The position numbers and the translations under genes are program-made. The notes beneath the pieces are model-generated. The model ran no database searches and was not told the DNA's origin. It saw only the letters and a list, made by a program, of their open reading frames with translations. Shown here one piece after another: positions 24,326 through 37,798 of a stretch of 64,000 nucleotides of DNA (position 1 is its first letter; each line of letters begins with the position of its first letter). This DNA is from Macrocystis pyrifera. Its lineage: Eukaryota > Sar > Phaeophyceae > Laminariales > Laminariaceae. The stretch spans positions 17,286,477 through 17,350,476 of the forward strand of contig JASSKH010000003.1 of the NCBI GenBank assembly GCA_031763025.1. The letters run 5' to 3'.

Positions 24326-25932
24326 GTGCATGTTCGTAGGGGCTTTTTCTTGCATAAAAGAGATTGATTAGCGGAAAGCGCGAGAGCGTTAGTTAGCTAC
24401 GTTCGATGAAAATCGACGAGCAGCGGGAATGCTGAACCCTATGCGCGATAAAAAAATAAAGGCACGTCCCGGGGGGAGAAGGGAAGACACCTGTGACCAC
24501 GGCTTGTCCAGAAGGTCGTCGAGGGTAAAACCTCTTACGAATTAGGCTGGAAAGTGAAAGTGATGAGTGAAAAAAAAAAAAAAAAAAAAAGTACCAGCAC
24601 CAGCACCAGCAGTAGCCCTAGAGCCGTAGCCTTCGTCTGCTTCCCACCATTAACATACTTGGGTGCACTCGTAGGGTTCACACTGGAATATTCTTGTACC
24701 AGGTATCATACGAGAGAAGGAGTTGTACGGCACGCTACATACAGCAGTACAACAACAGGATGCCTCAACTTCTGCGCACGTGCTTAAACTCGACTGCTGT
24801 TCTGTTGCCACGACCACATTTCTTCTCGTCTTTCTCTGGTCGCTAGAAGCATTTTTTCTGGATCCCAAAAGAGTGTTGATTTGACCCTTGCAGGACTGCA
24901 GTCCCGCAATTGCTTAGAATTTGGCTGGTTTGTCCCCAAACCGGGACTCTGCAGTTCCAAACGGGCTAAAGGCGTTTATCAATTAAGGACGGCGCTTTTT
25001 TCCAAAGTTCGATTAGATATTTTCAGCCGATTCAAGTTGCGAGGAAAAGGTCGTGCGTTCTCGTAATGTCGGAATGAGTCCACGAGCCCGTCCACTTTTC
25101 CCGGGGCACCAATGTCCAAAATAGGCTTGTCCAAGGATGCAGCGTGATTTATTGCCGACTCTAATGTCTGTAATGCATTTCCAACAGATAGTTACGTCCT
25201 ACGATGTCAAAACAAATATTATATCGAAAGCACTTACATACATGTACGATGTACGTACTCATACGTGGGCAGATACACAACTTCCCGGAAATTACCAGAT
25301 GGGAGGGGACAAGATATGACGGGGAGGGACAGTATGGGATGGGATTCATCCATATTATTGAATACGCTTGCAAGAATTGACGTCGTTTTTGGAGCTTCAA
25401 TACTACCTCTGTTTTAGTATGCCCCGCGGGAAAACGTCTCTCCCGAGCGCCGCCCGACCGCGCTACGCGCCCCCCACACAGCAGCCCTTTTATGTCTTCG
25501 GCAAAATAAGGGGCGCGACCGCTAAACTCGGGGAGCGGGGAGCGTCGAAAGGTGCCCTCCCGGGGACGGGTTGCTCGATCCCCGCGATGGGCGGGGGGTC
25601 CCCGTGATTCAGAGCGTTTCAATTGTTGTTGGAGGCATTTCCCTGTCGGTCTCTTTTTTCGTGTCTCCTGTGTTGGCTTTCCATTTTTATGGAAGGCTGT
25701 TTTCTGTCGGGGGTGGAACACTTTCCCCCGCTCCCCGGGGATTCACTACCCCTATTTGGGGTCAGAGGGAGAACGCTCAATTATGTAGGCAGAGATCAGT
25801 GGTTCGAGACCCATTTTTTTTTATTTTGTTTTGATTGTATGGCATTCAAATATGATCATACTAAAACCAATACGATGTGTTTGTACACTAAAACACATAC
25901 CTGGTACAGTTTCTTAAGAGAAGTACCGGTAC

Positions 25933-25971
25933 GTGGGTGGGTGGGTGGGTGGGTAGGTGGGTAGGTGGGTG
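25933..25971. repeat. (GGGT)n tract
   Basis: About nine GGGT units with single-base variants. Four or more runs of three G on one strand make it a candidate G-quadruplex. Confidence 0.85.
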
Positions 25972-26084
25972 TGTAACACAATTTCTTTAGTCGGCTGGTG
26001 TTGCAGCGTACCACTACTAATAGGCAATATTAATAGAATAATACACCAGTAGATGAACGGAAAGAGGAAGGATGATTGGATAGG

Positions 26085-26880
26085 GCAGGATGGGCTAGAA
26101 TTGGAAATAATATGATAGGGTGGGGTGGGGTGGGATGGGATATGACGAGGGCGGGATAGGGTGCGATACCACTGTACCACTGTAAAAAGGACGTGATAGG
26201 GGCGGGCAGGATAGGATAAGGTGGGATAGACTAGGAAAAGAAAGGGTCGGACATCAAGATGGGATAGGAGATAGGATATAATAATATGGGATATGATAAG
26301 ATACAGCAGTATAGGACAAGAAAGGACAGGATAGGATTGCTATATCATAGGACATGATAGAGTAGGGTAGGATGGAAGGAATAGGTAGAGTGCAAGGACG
26401 GGATAGAATATACTATTAATAGTAAGGCGAAGGAGGGATGCGATATGATACGAGGAGAGGTACAAGAGATATATTGAGACAGGATAGCATTATCTAGTAA
26501 GATGGGACACATCAGTGCACAGTAGGAGAGAACTGGATGGGACATGATAGGAGAGGAGGGGGTGGATAGGATAGGTTGGAATGGGATAGGGGATATATAG
26601 GACAGCATAAGATAGGATAGAAGGGAATAGGATAGGATACGATAGGATAGTATAGGTTTGACATGTTCGGATAGGATGGGAGACAATATTAATAGTGTGA
26701 ATTCGGATATGATGGATATGAGATGATAGCATAGGACGAGATGGGATAGGATAGGATGAGAGGGTAAGCTATAAGCCAGGATAGCATAGGGCAGGATGCA
26801 GGATGGATAGGAGAGGATCGGATCGGATAGGACACGGTGGGGATATGATGGAGACTTAAGGTGGCAGATGGGGGCAAGTC
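26085..26880. repeat. polypurine GGATA-type minisatellite
   Basis: About 800 bp built from degenerate GATAGGATAG, GGGATAG and GATGGGATA units, almost all purine on the plus strand. The minus strand gives long Ser/Pro/Tyr/His frames that are by-products of the repeat. Confidence 0.9.
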
Positions 26881-29384
26881 GTCTTCTCACCTCGAAATCA
26901 ATGTTGTTGCAATGTGGGGGAGAAGATTTTAATATTTAAATAAAGTGAAATAAATATAGCGAGCAACACCGGGCAGGGTGCAGGCGTCTCTCGAAGAGTC
27001 GAAGGTAGGTCATTTTGACAAGGCGCAAGACGCAAGACCAAGAGACAGGAGCGCCAGCAGCAGTAATACAGCAGTACAAGCAGCACAGCAGTACAAGTAG
27101 AACTAGGGGAAGAAAATACGAAAATACGCAACATACGTTTCCCATATAGGGTGCAGCAGTTACTGCAAGTAAAGATACTGATATCAGCAGCAACATGATA
27201 TGTAGTTTTAACCGCGGGGTATACCCACGTTGAAGGCTTCGTTCAAACCGTTCTCTCACAGTTCAAACATAGGGTTTCCCCATAAAAGAAAAAAACCTCT
27301 CACCATAAAATAAATTTTTTTTCGTTTGCGAGGAGGTTAGGCCGCACCTCAAGCCCGGGAAGATTCGAATATTGAAACTTACCAGGTATCGAATTATGTA
27401 TTAATAGTTTTTATTCGCAGTTCGTACATACTCTTGGTCGAAACATGTGTTCCTGTTTCCGAACCAAAAAAAAACAACTGACAATTAGTGTGGAGGGCCG
27501 GATGGACCCGTCGTTGTCCCCAATTGCCAGATTTTGCATTTTTGGTCAGAGACCGCAGAGAAAGCAGCAGACAGAACGAACCGAATACGGCAGCTATCGC
27601 ACTTCCTGCTGAAACCTTCAGCGGCGTTTTGTTCCTGCTACTCAACATGTCGCCAACGGAGCAAGTGGGTAGGGCTTGCCTTAGCTCGTGAGTGGTTTTC
27701 GAGCGAATTCTCATGTAATGAAAATGATAATTCGACTCTTTTTGTGAAGCTGCTGTGCTTGACGGCAGCGTCTCGTTTCTTTTTGAGAGCTCGTTTCTTT
27801 TTGAGAGACCACTTCACGCTATTAATATTAATAATCATGAATATCAGCAGTACCTATGTATATATCGTGTGTTTTACCGCCCATGATGCCGCCGGACCAG
27901 GCGGGTAGTGCCTGTGTTGTCTTATTATGCGTGGTGTTTGAGCCAGCCCCGGTGGTCCTGATAAACTGATTCCAGATTTCATCCCTATAAATTCTGTGCT
28001 TTTGGGTGGAATACGAGCAAAAAACTCTGTTTTGGAGGCCACCTCGCGCCGATCACGATTAAACCGAAGCTACACCTCCCCCACTGCTGAAAGTCATTAA
28101 TAGTGCCCTTGTACTACTCATGCCGCCACCGCACCAAGCGGGTAGACATACTCTCGTCCTGAGTATGGTGCTCTAGGTAGCGTTGTGGTTTCGAAACCAA
28201 ATTGGTTCTACCTGTAGTTCGCGCTCTCGCTTCTGTCCTCGACAATTCGCTACGAGTCAGTTTTTTTTTCGCAAAGAAATCGCAAAAGTAGGGTGTTTTG
28301 AGACCGGATTTTACCTGAGATACTTCCTTTGGATAAAAAATATACACGGGAAACGCCATATTACACCAGCAACAGGTGCATCGCACGTACCAGGTATCGT
28401 GTACCTGGTAGTCGTCAATATTCATAGGGAGGGGTGCGTCCCGCGTCAACAATGAAAGCAACGTAAAACATCGTCTTCTATATATACGCGGTGTATAGCG
28501 TTACAAAATAACAGCTATTTAACAGCATCTCAATGCTCCTGAACTGCCCCTTTTTGTAGTCTCAAGGGGTAAAATAATACAACACCCAGCTAGATTACCG
28601 GTAACCGGATACCTGATTGAGACCCAGTTACAACAGGCACCAGACAAAATGTCGAGGAGCGCGGTCTCAAGCACTTTATATATCTACGATAGCGTCTAGC
28701 CTTCAGCCTCTATATACGGTTAGCATTCTGCTTTTCTGCACCAGTGGGTTCCTGCGCTGGTCGGCCTTGCCTGCTTGTTTTAGGGTAGTTGGTACTTAGC
28801 ACCAACGATCTCATCAGAGGGGCCCTCATTGCAACATGACCATTTAAATAAACTCGTGCAACACCACTGCTGTCTGATTGGTCTAGGCTGGCCTTCGTCC
28901 GTCCGGGGTGCTTTTTTTCAAACGCCGCCGAAATACACTGGAGTGGCCGCGCGCAGTTAAGAAACATTATGTTAAGAAAATAGGCTCAGGTCGGCACGAA
29001 CAACAAGAAAGTTGGGTTAAGAAAACACAGCTCAACAGTGGGACCAACTCTAAATCCTTTGCTGTAGAGTTAGATGATATAGATCGAGGTCGAAAAAAAA
29101 AAAAAAACGACGTTAAGCTTGTCGTTTCTGAACACCGCGCGCCCACCGTACGACGTTTCTCTGCCATCCTCGAGATCCCCAAAGGATTAGGGTGGCAAGT
29201 CTAAAATAACACGGGGCAGTTGACGCCAGCTATCTTCCAATCAAATGGCTGAAATAACGCGAACGACGGAAGCCATCTTCCAATAAAATCGCTGTATTAA
29301 CGGGAACCACGGGAACCACGTGAAATCACGCCGCACACAAACTAGAAGAAGAAAGACACAGCTCGCAGCTCGCACACCCGCAGT

Positions 29385-30020
29385 CACGCGACGATTGACC
29401 TTCGATCTCGACATATAATCCACCCACGGTCAACGAGCTTGGTACCGGGCAAGGCCGATGAGTGTAAATGATGGCCTGGGAGGTATAATTGGAATCCGTC
29501 CTCTAGGGGGCGAGAGGTTGGCCGCGGCGTCCTATGCTCTTCGTCAGAGCTTTCAAAAAGTTCTGTTTCGTGCCAACGGAGAGGAATCGAGAGTTTTTGT
29601 CGTCTGTTTTCTACACACCAGCTGCCAAATATGTTTTTAGTAGACGCCTGGCCCACCCACGCCACATATCACCGACCGAGGTGTGAGAACTGTGATACTA
29701 GTGTGGGTCGGAGCCTCTAACCAGCGCCCTTCATTCAGAGTTCGTGACGTAATCGTTGGGTTTGTCGATCGATGTCAAACCTGAAAAATGGTCTATTTTT
29801 TGCCATCGGGGAGGGGTAGAGATTTTATGTCGACTGTCTTCTACAGACCAGTGCCAAAATGATTTTTTATCAGACGCCTGGTCAGCCCACGCCACATATC
29901 ACCGACCGAGGTGTGAGCACTGTGACACTAGGCTGGGTCGGAGACCTTAACCAGCGCATTCCGTTCAGATTTCATGACGGTGTCGTTGGTTTTGTCGATC
30001 GATGTCTGCCGAGGATTCTC
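29385..30020 (-). repeat. unclassified interspersed repeat, copies B and C
   Basis: 29,385-29,770 is a reverse-orientation copy of the 14.5-14.9 kb repeat along most of its length. 29,771-30,020 repeats the first half of it again, so the 5' half is tandemly duplicated. Shared words include CACATATCACCGACCGAGGT and TTTGTCGATCGATGTC. Not coding. Confidence 0.7.
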
Positions 30021-31342
30021 ATAAAAGTTGGCTCTAGTCAATGGGAATGACTATACATTGCTCCAGTATCTGCCAGAACAGGGGTTTTACATACATTGCG
30101 CGGCGCGCAATTAAAGTCCGCGTAAGCTGTCCCGTGACGTATAAAATTTGCCGATTAGGGTGAGGGTTAGGGATTTACATATAAATATACGAACCTGATA
30201 CCAGGTACCTGGTAAACGTCTAGGGTTGGGGTCCGGTTTGGTCTGGGCCGACTTGCAAGACAGAAACTGACCAAAAAGTATTGCACCAGCTTACTTCCAT
30301 GGGCGTGTCGCTATTAGGGGTACCGGGGTACTCCCATCCACGAGGGAATATTCTGTGACCGACAAAGTTTTACACACTCTCACACAGCTACTACGAGTTA
30401 TTAATAGGAGTTAGGGTGGGGAAGCAAAAGTGATGATCGAAAATAAATAAATAAAATACCTGGCAAATATACGAAACAGGGTTGTTGGGCGAGCCACAGA
30501 GGAGATCACACGACTGCAACTATGCTGTGCTCCAACAATATCATAGCGCAACACTTGCTACTGCACCGATAATGTAGTCTACTGGTTCAGCAACAGCAGT
30601 AGTAGGTCAATGATGCGAGTGTGTTCGTTTTTTAATATTACATGACTAATAGTACAGCAGTGATGAGTACTTTTACTTTCGAATTTTGCGGCGGAACAGC
30701 CGCCCCCGCCGCCGCCAGTGAGTGTTGGAAGGGCCAAAGACCCAATATACCAACTTTGTGTTTTGGAAGAAAAAAAAAGGGTGATTCATTGAGCAAGTCG
30801 TTGTTGACGAACATAGAGTATCTGTATGGTACTGGTGGTGATGGGGGTGAGGGTGTTCAGTATTGAGCTTGACATTCGTTCGAAATGCAGTAGCATTTGT
30901 TGGAGTACATGCATCCATCATACCTGGTACTGCTGGACTTGCGATGCAACGCCAACACATCATGAATCTACCGCCGCACCTCGTAGATATTAATATTAAT
31001 AGTCTCAACACAGCAGCAATACGAGTACGAAGTCATATCGTACCGTATCGTGACAGCGGCAGCAATCTGTAGGACGATTTATGAGAACTTTCGTGGGCGT
31101 GGTCGCGCATTGGTGGGTGGTCAAGAGTTCAGATGCCACGCCCAGTCATCTACGAGGAGAGGGCATGAACACGGGCTACGTACGGGCTAAGGGACACGCG
31201 AGTCGGCATTAGGTGCCAGCATTTGTTTACATTAGGGTTATTGCCGTGATCTGCGTATGTATGCTCGGCGTATGCGCTGTGCTGTCATCACTTACCGATA
31301 ATCGTTTCCGAGTGTTGAGTGAGGAACTGTCGGAATACCTAC

Positions 31343-31964
31343 CAGGGAATAAGGATGACAGGTGCCCATTTGTCGACAAGTGACAAGCCGGAGCAGTGAA
31401 GCCCTACTCCTAGCAAGCAGCTGGCGTGAACGCGTGGAGGCGCGACCAGCCCGAACGCGCAGCAAACTTCGAGGACTCGAGAGGTTCTCCTGTCTTGCCA
31501 AGCGCGGCCACAAGCACCGCACAGCACAGCACACAGAACACAGACGACCCAACTTCAATCTGAACGAAAAAAAAACAATTTACGAAATCATTTCGTGCGC
31601 AAGGATTGAGTTTTGACTCCCCTTTGTTATGATACCAGGTATAACACAGCAGTAGTCGCTACACAAAAAAAGGCCGGCACCTCACCTCCAGCATAGTGTC
31701 CAGCACTTCCACCGGGACTGTCACAGGCGCTTTGGACGAGTCCTGCTCCCCCTCGGTGGGCAGAGGTCGGCCTTTTTCAGAGCTGACACCCAGCTTCTGA
31801 TCGCTCGCCGGGCGTTTTCTCTCGGATATTACTGAGCTTGTGATATTGGAGCTGCTAATGGGAACGCTCGTTCCAATCGCTGCTGCTGTTGAACGTGATG
31901 CTCGCCGGGCACCTCGGTGCGCCTCTACGTCCGGTTGCATGAGCGCACGGCGGGTGCTCGACAT
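31343..31964 (-). CDS. 5' part of an unknown gene (two exons)
   Basis: Exon 1, 31964-31686, is 93 codons from ATG (MSSTRRALMQPDVEAHRGAR) to a strong GTGAGG donor; it is Ser/Thr/Arg-rich and polar, so probably disordered. Exon 2, 31489-31343, is 49 codons (ENLSSPRSLLRVRAGRASTR...) and ends at a GTAGGT donor. Both joints are phase 0. The frame is open upstream of the ATG to about 32,159, but a TATA box at 32,006-32,013 supports the start at 31964. Later exons, expected below 31,343, were not found. Product unknown. Confidence 0.5.
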
Positions 31965-32005
31965 TCCACCACCGTGACAATCCTCGGAGGAATGCAGGGG
32001 AACAG

Positions 32006-32013
32006 CTATATAG
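32006..32013 (-). promoter_or_regulatory. TATA box
   Basis: CTATATAG on the minus strand, about 42 bp upstream of the ATG at 31964, the right distance for a short 5' leader. It is part of a 10-bp palindrome GCTATATAGC. Confidence 0.4.
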
Positions 32014-33063
32014 CCACGCTCCCTGCTAGCGAACCTCGAACACTCGAGAGGATCGAGGACCCACACCTTCGCAAAGTCCTCAAGAGTCGGAATTGGGATC
32101 TTACACACAACAGCCTTCTCCGTCGTTCCCGGGGGTGACAGAGCAAACAATCCCCCCAAACCATGCCTTCATATATAATGGAACTACCACAAGAGCAGGT
32201 TGAAAGTTCTTGTGTTCTTGTACGAGAACAGCACAACCAATAGAGAGAGAGAGCTGCTGTAGGTGGCCGTGCGTTTGTTTTGGCCAGGCCGTGGGTGGAC
32301 GCATCCGTGAGGCCAACAGTTGAGACTCTGTTGGTTCTGGGTCAAAGGTGTGCAGGGCAAGTCCAGCAGGTTCCATGCAGAAGAGGCCATCAGCGGAGGG
32401 GTGGTCGCCCAACCTATCTCAGCCTCAGCAGTGTCGGCTGCCCCTCGCATCCTTGCCCGATGGAACGCTGGGGCTGCTTCTCTCCTTCGGGACAATTGCC
32501 GACCTCATCGCTGCCAACATGGTCAGTTGAATATCTCCCTGTGCCCAAGTACATTGTAGGGTACGACAGCGATGCGATTGGTTGTGTTTGAATCGGAAAT
32601 TGTTGTTGTTGTTGTTGTCTTCGTCCTTTCTACCCAGCTTCATCAGTACACCAAGTGTCAGTCCTGATTCCTTATCCTAGAATGACTGATTCCGTGGTCA
32701 CAGACTGTGAGACAGAGGAAGACCAAAAATAAAAAACTAATCGCAAATTCAAGTGTCAAGCAAGTGAAATGTCAGCGTACCGGGTACGAGAACACAACAA
32801 CACAAGCAGGACAAAAAAATAAGAGCAAAAAGACAATAAAACCAAAAAAAAAACAAAAATTTGAAATGAAAACAGAATACAAACGACGCAAGGACTTCAG
32901 AAAGGCTGCCAGACGGACAGTACACAGGGAGGACAGACATCTGCTGCGCGAACGAAGCCACACGAAAGAGAGGGAGCTACAGGCAACAGTCTGTAAGAGC
33001 TAGTCGAACCGATACCTAGCCACCCGATCTATAATTTCGTTTCTGCATTCGTCGACAGCTGTA

Positions 33064-36000
33064 TCAGTACGGCTGCCCTTCCCCCCCCCCCCCCCCCCTC
33101 CCGTTGTCGCCGTTCTTGGCGTCCTCAGCTGCGTGGCGTAGCCGGCTCCTCTGTGCCTCGTCCATGTGCCACCTCGCCATGAAACAGTACGCCGCGTCGA
33201 CGACCCCCCGGTACCACTTCCCGCTCTTCTTAGCCGCCCTCGGCCATAACACCGTTTCTACTCCGAACAGCAGAGGGGAGCTCTCCGTGGACCCCTCGGT
33301 GGCTTGGAAAACCCTGAGGTCGTCTGCTAGACATTGGGCCCAGGTCTTTTCCGGTCAGCCTGGTCCTGGGTTCTCTCCACCAGCCATCGTCCCAAACATC
33401 ACCCGGCGGGGCAGCCGCTCATTGATCGCCCGCTGTACGGCCCCCGCAAAGAGGAGGCATCTTTTGCAGATGGTCGTCTCAACGCTCTCGCATTGTGCCT
33501 TTTTGAGGGCCTTGGCGTAGGACATGAGGTGGTCAGTGCGTTGCCGGCACTGGAAGCCAATGATCCGTAGGAGGAGTTTGTGGTGTGCCGTTCGGAGTTC
33601 AGCGAATTGCTCCTGACCAAGAGTCCACGTCACGCACCCGTACAGCAGGGTCTCCATCACCTCGGCCTTTAGCATGCGCACTTTAGAGTGAACGGGGCAT
33701 CCTCCATATCATACAGTTCCCGTTTGAACCGATTGTAGCATGCCCATGCGAGTCGGATCCGTCGTGTGATCTCTGGCATAATGTCAGCGCTTGCGACGAC
33801 AAGACCGCCCAGATACAAGAACTGCGTCGTCTGTCTATATCTCTGTCCCGCCGCTTCGATGACGAGTGGTGAGGTCTGGGGTGCCTGATTCGGTGGCCGC
33901 AGCAGCATGGTCTCCGTTTTCTTTTCGGATACGGTGAGGCCTGCTGCTTCGAAAACGGTCACAATGACGGTCATCATCTTCGCAAGGCCTTCCGCCGACT
34001 TAGACACAATGCCTGCATCGTCCGCGTACAGCATACCCATACTGCCCTCCGTACGCAAGTTAGTGGGTCAACCTTCACCCCGTCTTCGCCGAGGTCCTCC
34101 TCGAGGTGAACCAAGTTCCTCACAATATCTGGGTCTTCACTGAAGCGTACCAGCACGGCGTGTATCACAGCAGCGAAAAAGACATTGAACAGAAGTGGTG
34201 ACAAGACACATCCTTGCCGCAGCCCCTGAGTGACGTCGAACCATTCCGAGTGCTCGCCGTCATCCGTACGCACGCGGGCTTGCATGCCTTCGTGGAACTG
34301 GCGGATAACGGTTAGCATCTTCTCTGGTACGCCGAAGCGTGCGAGCACCACCCACAGCAGCTCACGGTCGACGGAGTCATATGCTTTCTGCAGGTCGTTG
34401 AAGCACATGTACAGGGGGATTTTTCTAGCTCGTCCGAGTTCTTGCAGTCGGCCCACGACGAACAGCATGTCGACCGTTGATCGTGCTGGGCGAAAGCCGC
34501 ACTGTTGCTCGGGGAGTATCCCTTCGGCCTCGCAGTAGTTACTGAGGCGGGACGCGATCATTTTCAGCAAAACCTTGCCTGAATGGGCAACAAGCGAAAT
34601 CCCCCGGTAATTGTTGCGATCAGAGTGATCCTTCTTTTTTATGAAGGACCTTAATGATCGCGTCTTTCCATTGCTGAGGGACGTTACCCGTTCCCCACAC
34701 GTTGACAAGTAAGTTGTGAAAGTACCGGATGAATTCGGGATGGTCGATTTTCAGTATCTCGGCCGGAAGGGAGTCTGGTCCCACCGTTTTCCAGTTTGGC
34801 ATACCCCGAACTACCGCTGTCATATCATCCATGGTCGGTTCATCTCCAAGCGATGATGCCAACGGCCGTTGTGGCAATAGAGCGCTGATGGTTGGGTCAA
34901 GCTTAGAAGATTTCGTGGTCAGGAGGGTGCCGAAAAACCTCGCCCACCGTTCAAGAAGAGTGCGCACCTTGTCCCTTTAGAAGCGTGACATCCTCGTCCC
35001 GGATGAACTGCTCGCTTCTCGCCTTTCGACCGTCCAATCCCACCGTGCCCTTCAAGTGTTTGTAGAAACCCCGCTGGCCGTTGTCGGCGAGCAGTCTCTC
35101 CGCTTCAGCAAGGTACTCTTCGAAGGTAGGCGTGCAACGCTGTATCTATCGCCCTTCGCAGATTCGCGCACGCCGTCCTCAGCGTCTTCCACGCGGTTTT
35201 GTCCTTCTTGATGCGCATGACTCGACGGGCATCCTCCCTCGCATCCCATGCGAGTTGTATGGCGGCTGAGGTTTCCGCGGTCTCGCACCACCCGGGTTTG
35301 TGTGGATTTCGTGGTGGGGGGGGTACGTCTTTCGCTACTGCATCAAGAATAACTCCCGCAAAGGATTCAGCCATCTCGGAGATACTGTTCGGTTGCGAGG
35401 GAAGGAAGGGAAGCTTTGAAAGGATCCGCGCCACGACTCGCTGCCTGCAATCTCCGTCGGATCGAAAATTCTGCGGGTCGAAAGGCCGAATTTTGTTTTT
35501 CGTTCGTACGTGTCTGTTGGGTGCGAAACGGCCGCTGAGGCGGACCATCGCATATACGATATTATGGTCTGAATCCGCCTTGGATGGATGGGGTCGGAGG
35601 CTGGGGATGGACCTTAACATCATGCACGCGAGGTCGGTGTGCTTGGCGGGTTAGGATTGATCGTTGCGGTTGCTGATGCCGTTGAACGTATGGGATATTC
35701 CACCCTTGCGAGAGCTAAAAAACGTGTTCGTGAGAGCGAGCTTATTGTCTGAAGCGAATGCCAGCAGGCGTTTGCCGTTATTGTTGAGCCCATCACGTCC
35801 GTACGCTCCAGGCACCCTACCGTCACCGCACCCTTCCATCCTCTTTCCAGTCCGTGCGTTTGCGTCTGCCAGCACGAACAGGCATTGCTTCGTTGGAGTC
35901 TGCTCAACCATGTGCCCAATTTTTTTAAAAAACACTCCTCTTTCATCTGTATGTTGAGGTTGGCTTCCGTTGGAGCATAGGCAACAACTATTACGGGGGT

Positions 36001-36310
36001 CCATAGTTAACGGGACCAAATTTTGTTAGTAAAAACAGGGAAATATATAGGTTTTTATGTACACCATAGGTCCTATTAACTATGTACCCCCGTAATAGGT
36101 TGACCGCAACGCTTTCACCAGTCAGCTCGAAGCGCATAGACATGAGGCGTTCGTCAATTAACTGGTGGGTATAAACAGACTTACGGCATATCGTTTCCTT
36201 CACTGCCAAGCCAACTCCGTATAGTCCTTGCCTGCCATCCGTGTCTTCTAGCCCAGAGCAGAAAACCCGGTATCCTGCTGCAGAAAATTCGGTCTTCCTT
36301 CGTATAATTG
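33064..36310 (-). mobile_element. LINE (APE endonuclease + reverse transcriptase), degenerate
   Basis: A non-LTR retrotransposon. In order on the minus strand: endonuclease pieces ([45 protein letters not shown]), then reverse transcriptase ([81 protein letters not shown]), then a C-terminal region ending at a stop at 33064. The coding sequence is spread over several frames (breaks near 35,640-35,930, 35,000-35,105, 34,650, 34,060 and 33,670), so the copy is dead. The first third of the endonuclease is missing, as in 5'-truncated LINEs. A MITE is inserted at 35991-36095. The clade cannot be fixed by eye. Confidence 0.9.
35991..36095 (+). mobile_element. MITE, family M (copy 3), inserted in the LINE
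   Basis: 105 bp with terminal inverted repeats TTACGGGGGTCCATAG... and TA on both sides. It interrupts the LINE endonuclease between SVAVNL and VVAYAPTE; removing the element and one TA restores continuous sequence there. This orders the two insertions and fixes the target-site duplication as TA. Confidence 0.92.
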
Positions 36311-36904
36311 CTTGGCGGCTTCCGACGCCCGCTGCGCTCGCTCACAACTCACAAGTGGCAAAGGGAGAAAACATAATGCGAAGAAAGCGGACAAAGAGTA
36401 ACTCGAATTTAGGCGCAAACTGACGACTTGCAAATGCCAAGAGCTCCAAGCTAGAACGAAACTATTGTAGGCCGGTAGAGGCCGCGGGCGGGTTTGATTC
36501 TTAGTTCGTTAGTTTGTTTCGAGAACACATCAGTGAGTTGTCGTACAAATGCTCGATGACGTGCTGGCTCTCGCCAACTCTGTCCCGTGGCTTGTGTCGT
36601 CGCGCTCTGAACGGCAGATACTTGCTTCGCTTCTCTGCGCAGGGCTGATGCGCTGTGCTGTGCTATGCTGGGTTGTGCCTGCGGTGGATGCTCGACGACA
36701 GCATGCTCGTACGCTCAAAAAACCTTCTCAGAAACAAAAGTTGGAACAAAATACTCTTCTAAAGTAGGATGATTGGGGAAAAGAATCTCGCCAAGCCATA
36801 AAAAGACGTGCCCAAGGACCAGAGATGGCACGCATTTTGTACGCGACACAGCTGATTCTTTGGGGCACGGGATGCTATATGCTCTCCAGGGTAGGAATCA
36901 GTTA

Positions 36905-37009
36905 TTGCGGGGAACCATAGTAAGTAGGACCAAATATTGTTAGTAAAAATAGATAAATATATAGGTTTTCGGGTGTACCGTAGGTCCTACTTGCTATGGT
37001 CCCTCGTAA
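36905..37009 (+). mobile_element. MITE, family M (copy 4)
   Basis: 105 bp flanked by TA (36903-36904 and 37010-37011). Its inverted repeats have diverged together (TTGCGGGGAACCATAGTAAG on the left with matching changes on the right), more than the other copies. Confidence 0.88.
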
Positions 37010-37226
37010 TAGTAGATGACTCGTCGCGCGAAACCGATCCCCGGGCACACTCTCTTGTACAGCGATACAGCTCCCGGTTGCCGTTGATTTATTACACTAT
37101 TATTAATAATACGTTTAGTATCCGACAGAGGTTTCGCACCAGCAGGGTATATATATATTTAATAGCAGTGCGTCCCTGCACAAGAGGCGTTATGTCGTCG
37201 ATTATTATGACTACTGCAGTAGTAGA

Positions 37227-37798
37227 GAGGTAAATGAGGCAAGACGGCCTCATAATTGCGACAGGCCGTGTACGTTCGAAGACATGAAAAAGAAAAAACT
37301 ACACGACTTCCCGCCGCACTCAAAACACACCACCAAAACCACAGCAGCCCGGCGACCGCGACAACCTCGAGACGGTGTGCCACGAAATAAGTTCCATGCG
37401 CTAGCCCAAGCTCGCCCGCTTCTGTAGACACCGAGTTTGTGGAAAACGGCCAAGTGCAATTCTCGCAATCAGAAATGCGAAAAAACGAGAATGTTACAAA
37501 CAGTACACAACAGACAGACAGACTACTTAGTTAATGGGTGCGTGCACGGTACTAAATTAGTAGATAAGCAAATGAGACAAGGCGGCCTCATACTTGCAGC
37601 AGGCCGTGTGCGTTCACAATAACAACAAAACAGGGAAAAAAACACCCACCGAATTCCGCCTCAGTCGAAACACACCACTAAAAAACCACAGGATCACGCC
37701 AAACGCGACCAACTCGAAACGTGTTGCGACGAAACAAGTTCAACGCGTTAGCCCCAGTTAACCCGATTTTATAGTCCCCGGGTTTGTGGAAATCGCCC
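37227..37798. repeat. direct repeat, two copies of about 230 bp
   Basis: 37,227-37,452 and 37,562-37,798 align at roughly 70%. Shared landmarks: GGCGGCCTCATA (or GACGGCCTCATA), CAGGCCGTG, AAACACACCACTA and GGGTTTGTGGAAA-like words. No coding potential; family unknown. Confidence 0.65.

Larger units (their letters stand above)
23328..31342. other. gene-poor, repeat-rich stretch
   Basis: Apart from the MITE, SINE-like relic and repeats listed separately I find no supported gene. A GC-rich island near 25,430-25,760 stands out in AT-rich surroundings but shows no family I know. A 106-codon minus frame at 27,394-27,714 starts at a true ATG (MRIRSKTTHELRQALP) and has one hydrophobic segment; it may be real or chance. 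Confidence 0.5.

Noticed and set aside
25430-25760. GC-rich island as rRNA, spliceosomal RNA or coding exon
   Set aside because: No conserved rRNA or snRNA motif was recognised and the open frames lack splice signals or codon character.
26345-26890. 181-codon minus frame rich in Ser, Tyr, Pro and His
   Set aside because: By-product of the GGATA minisatellite.
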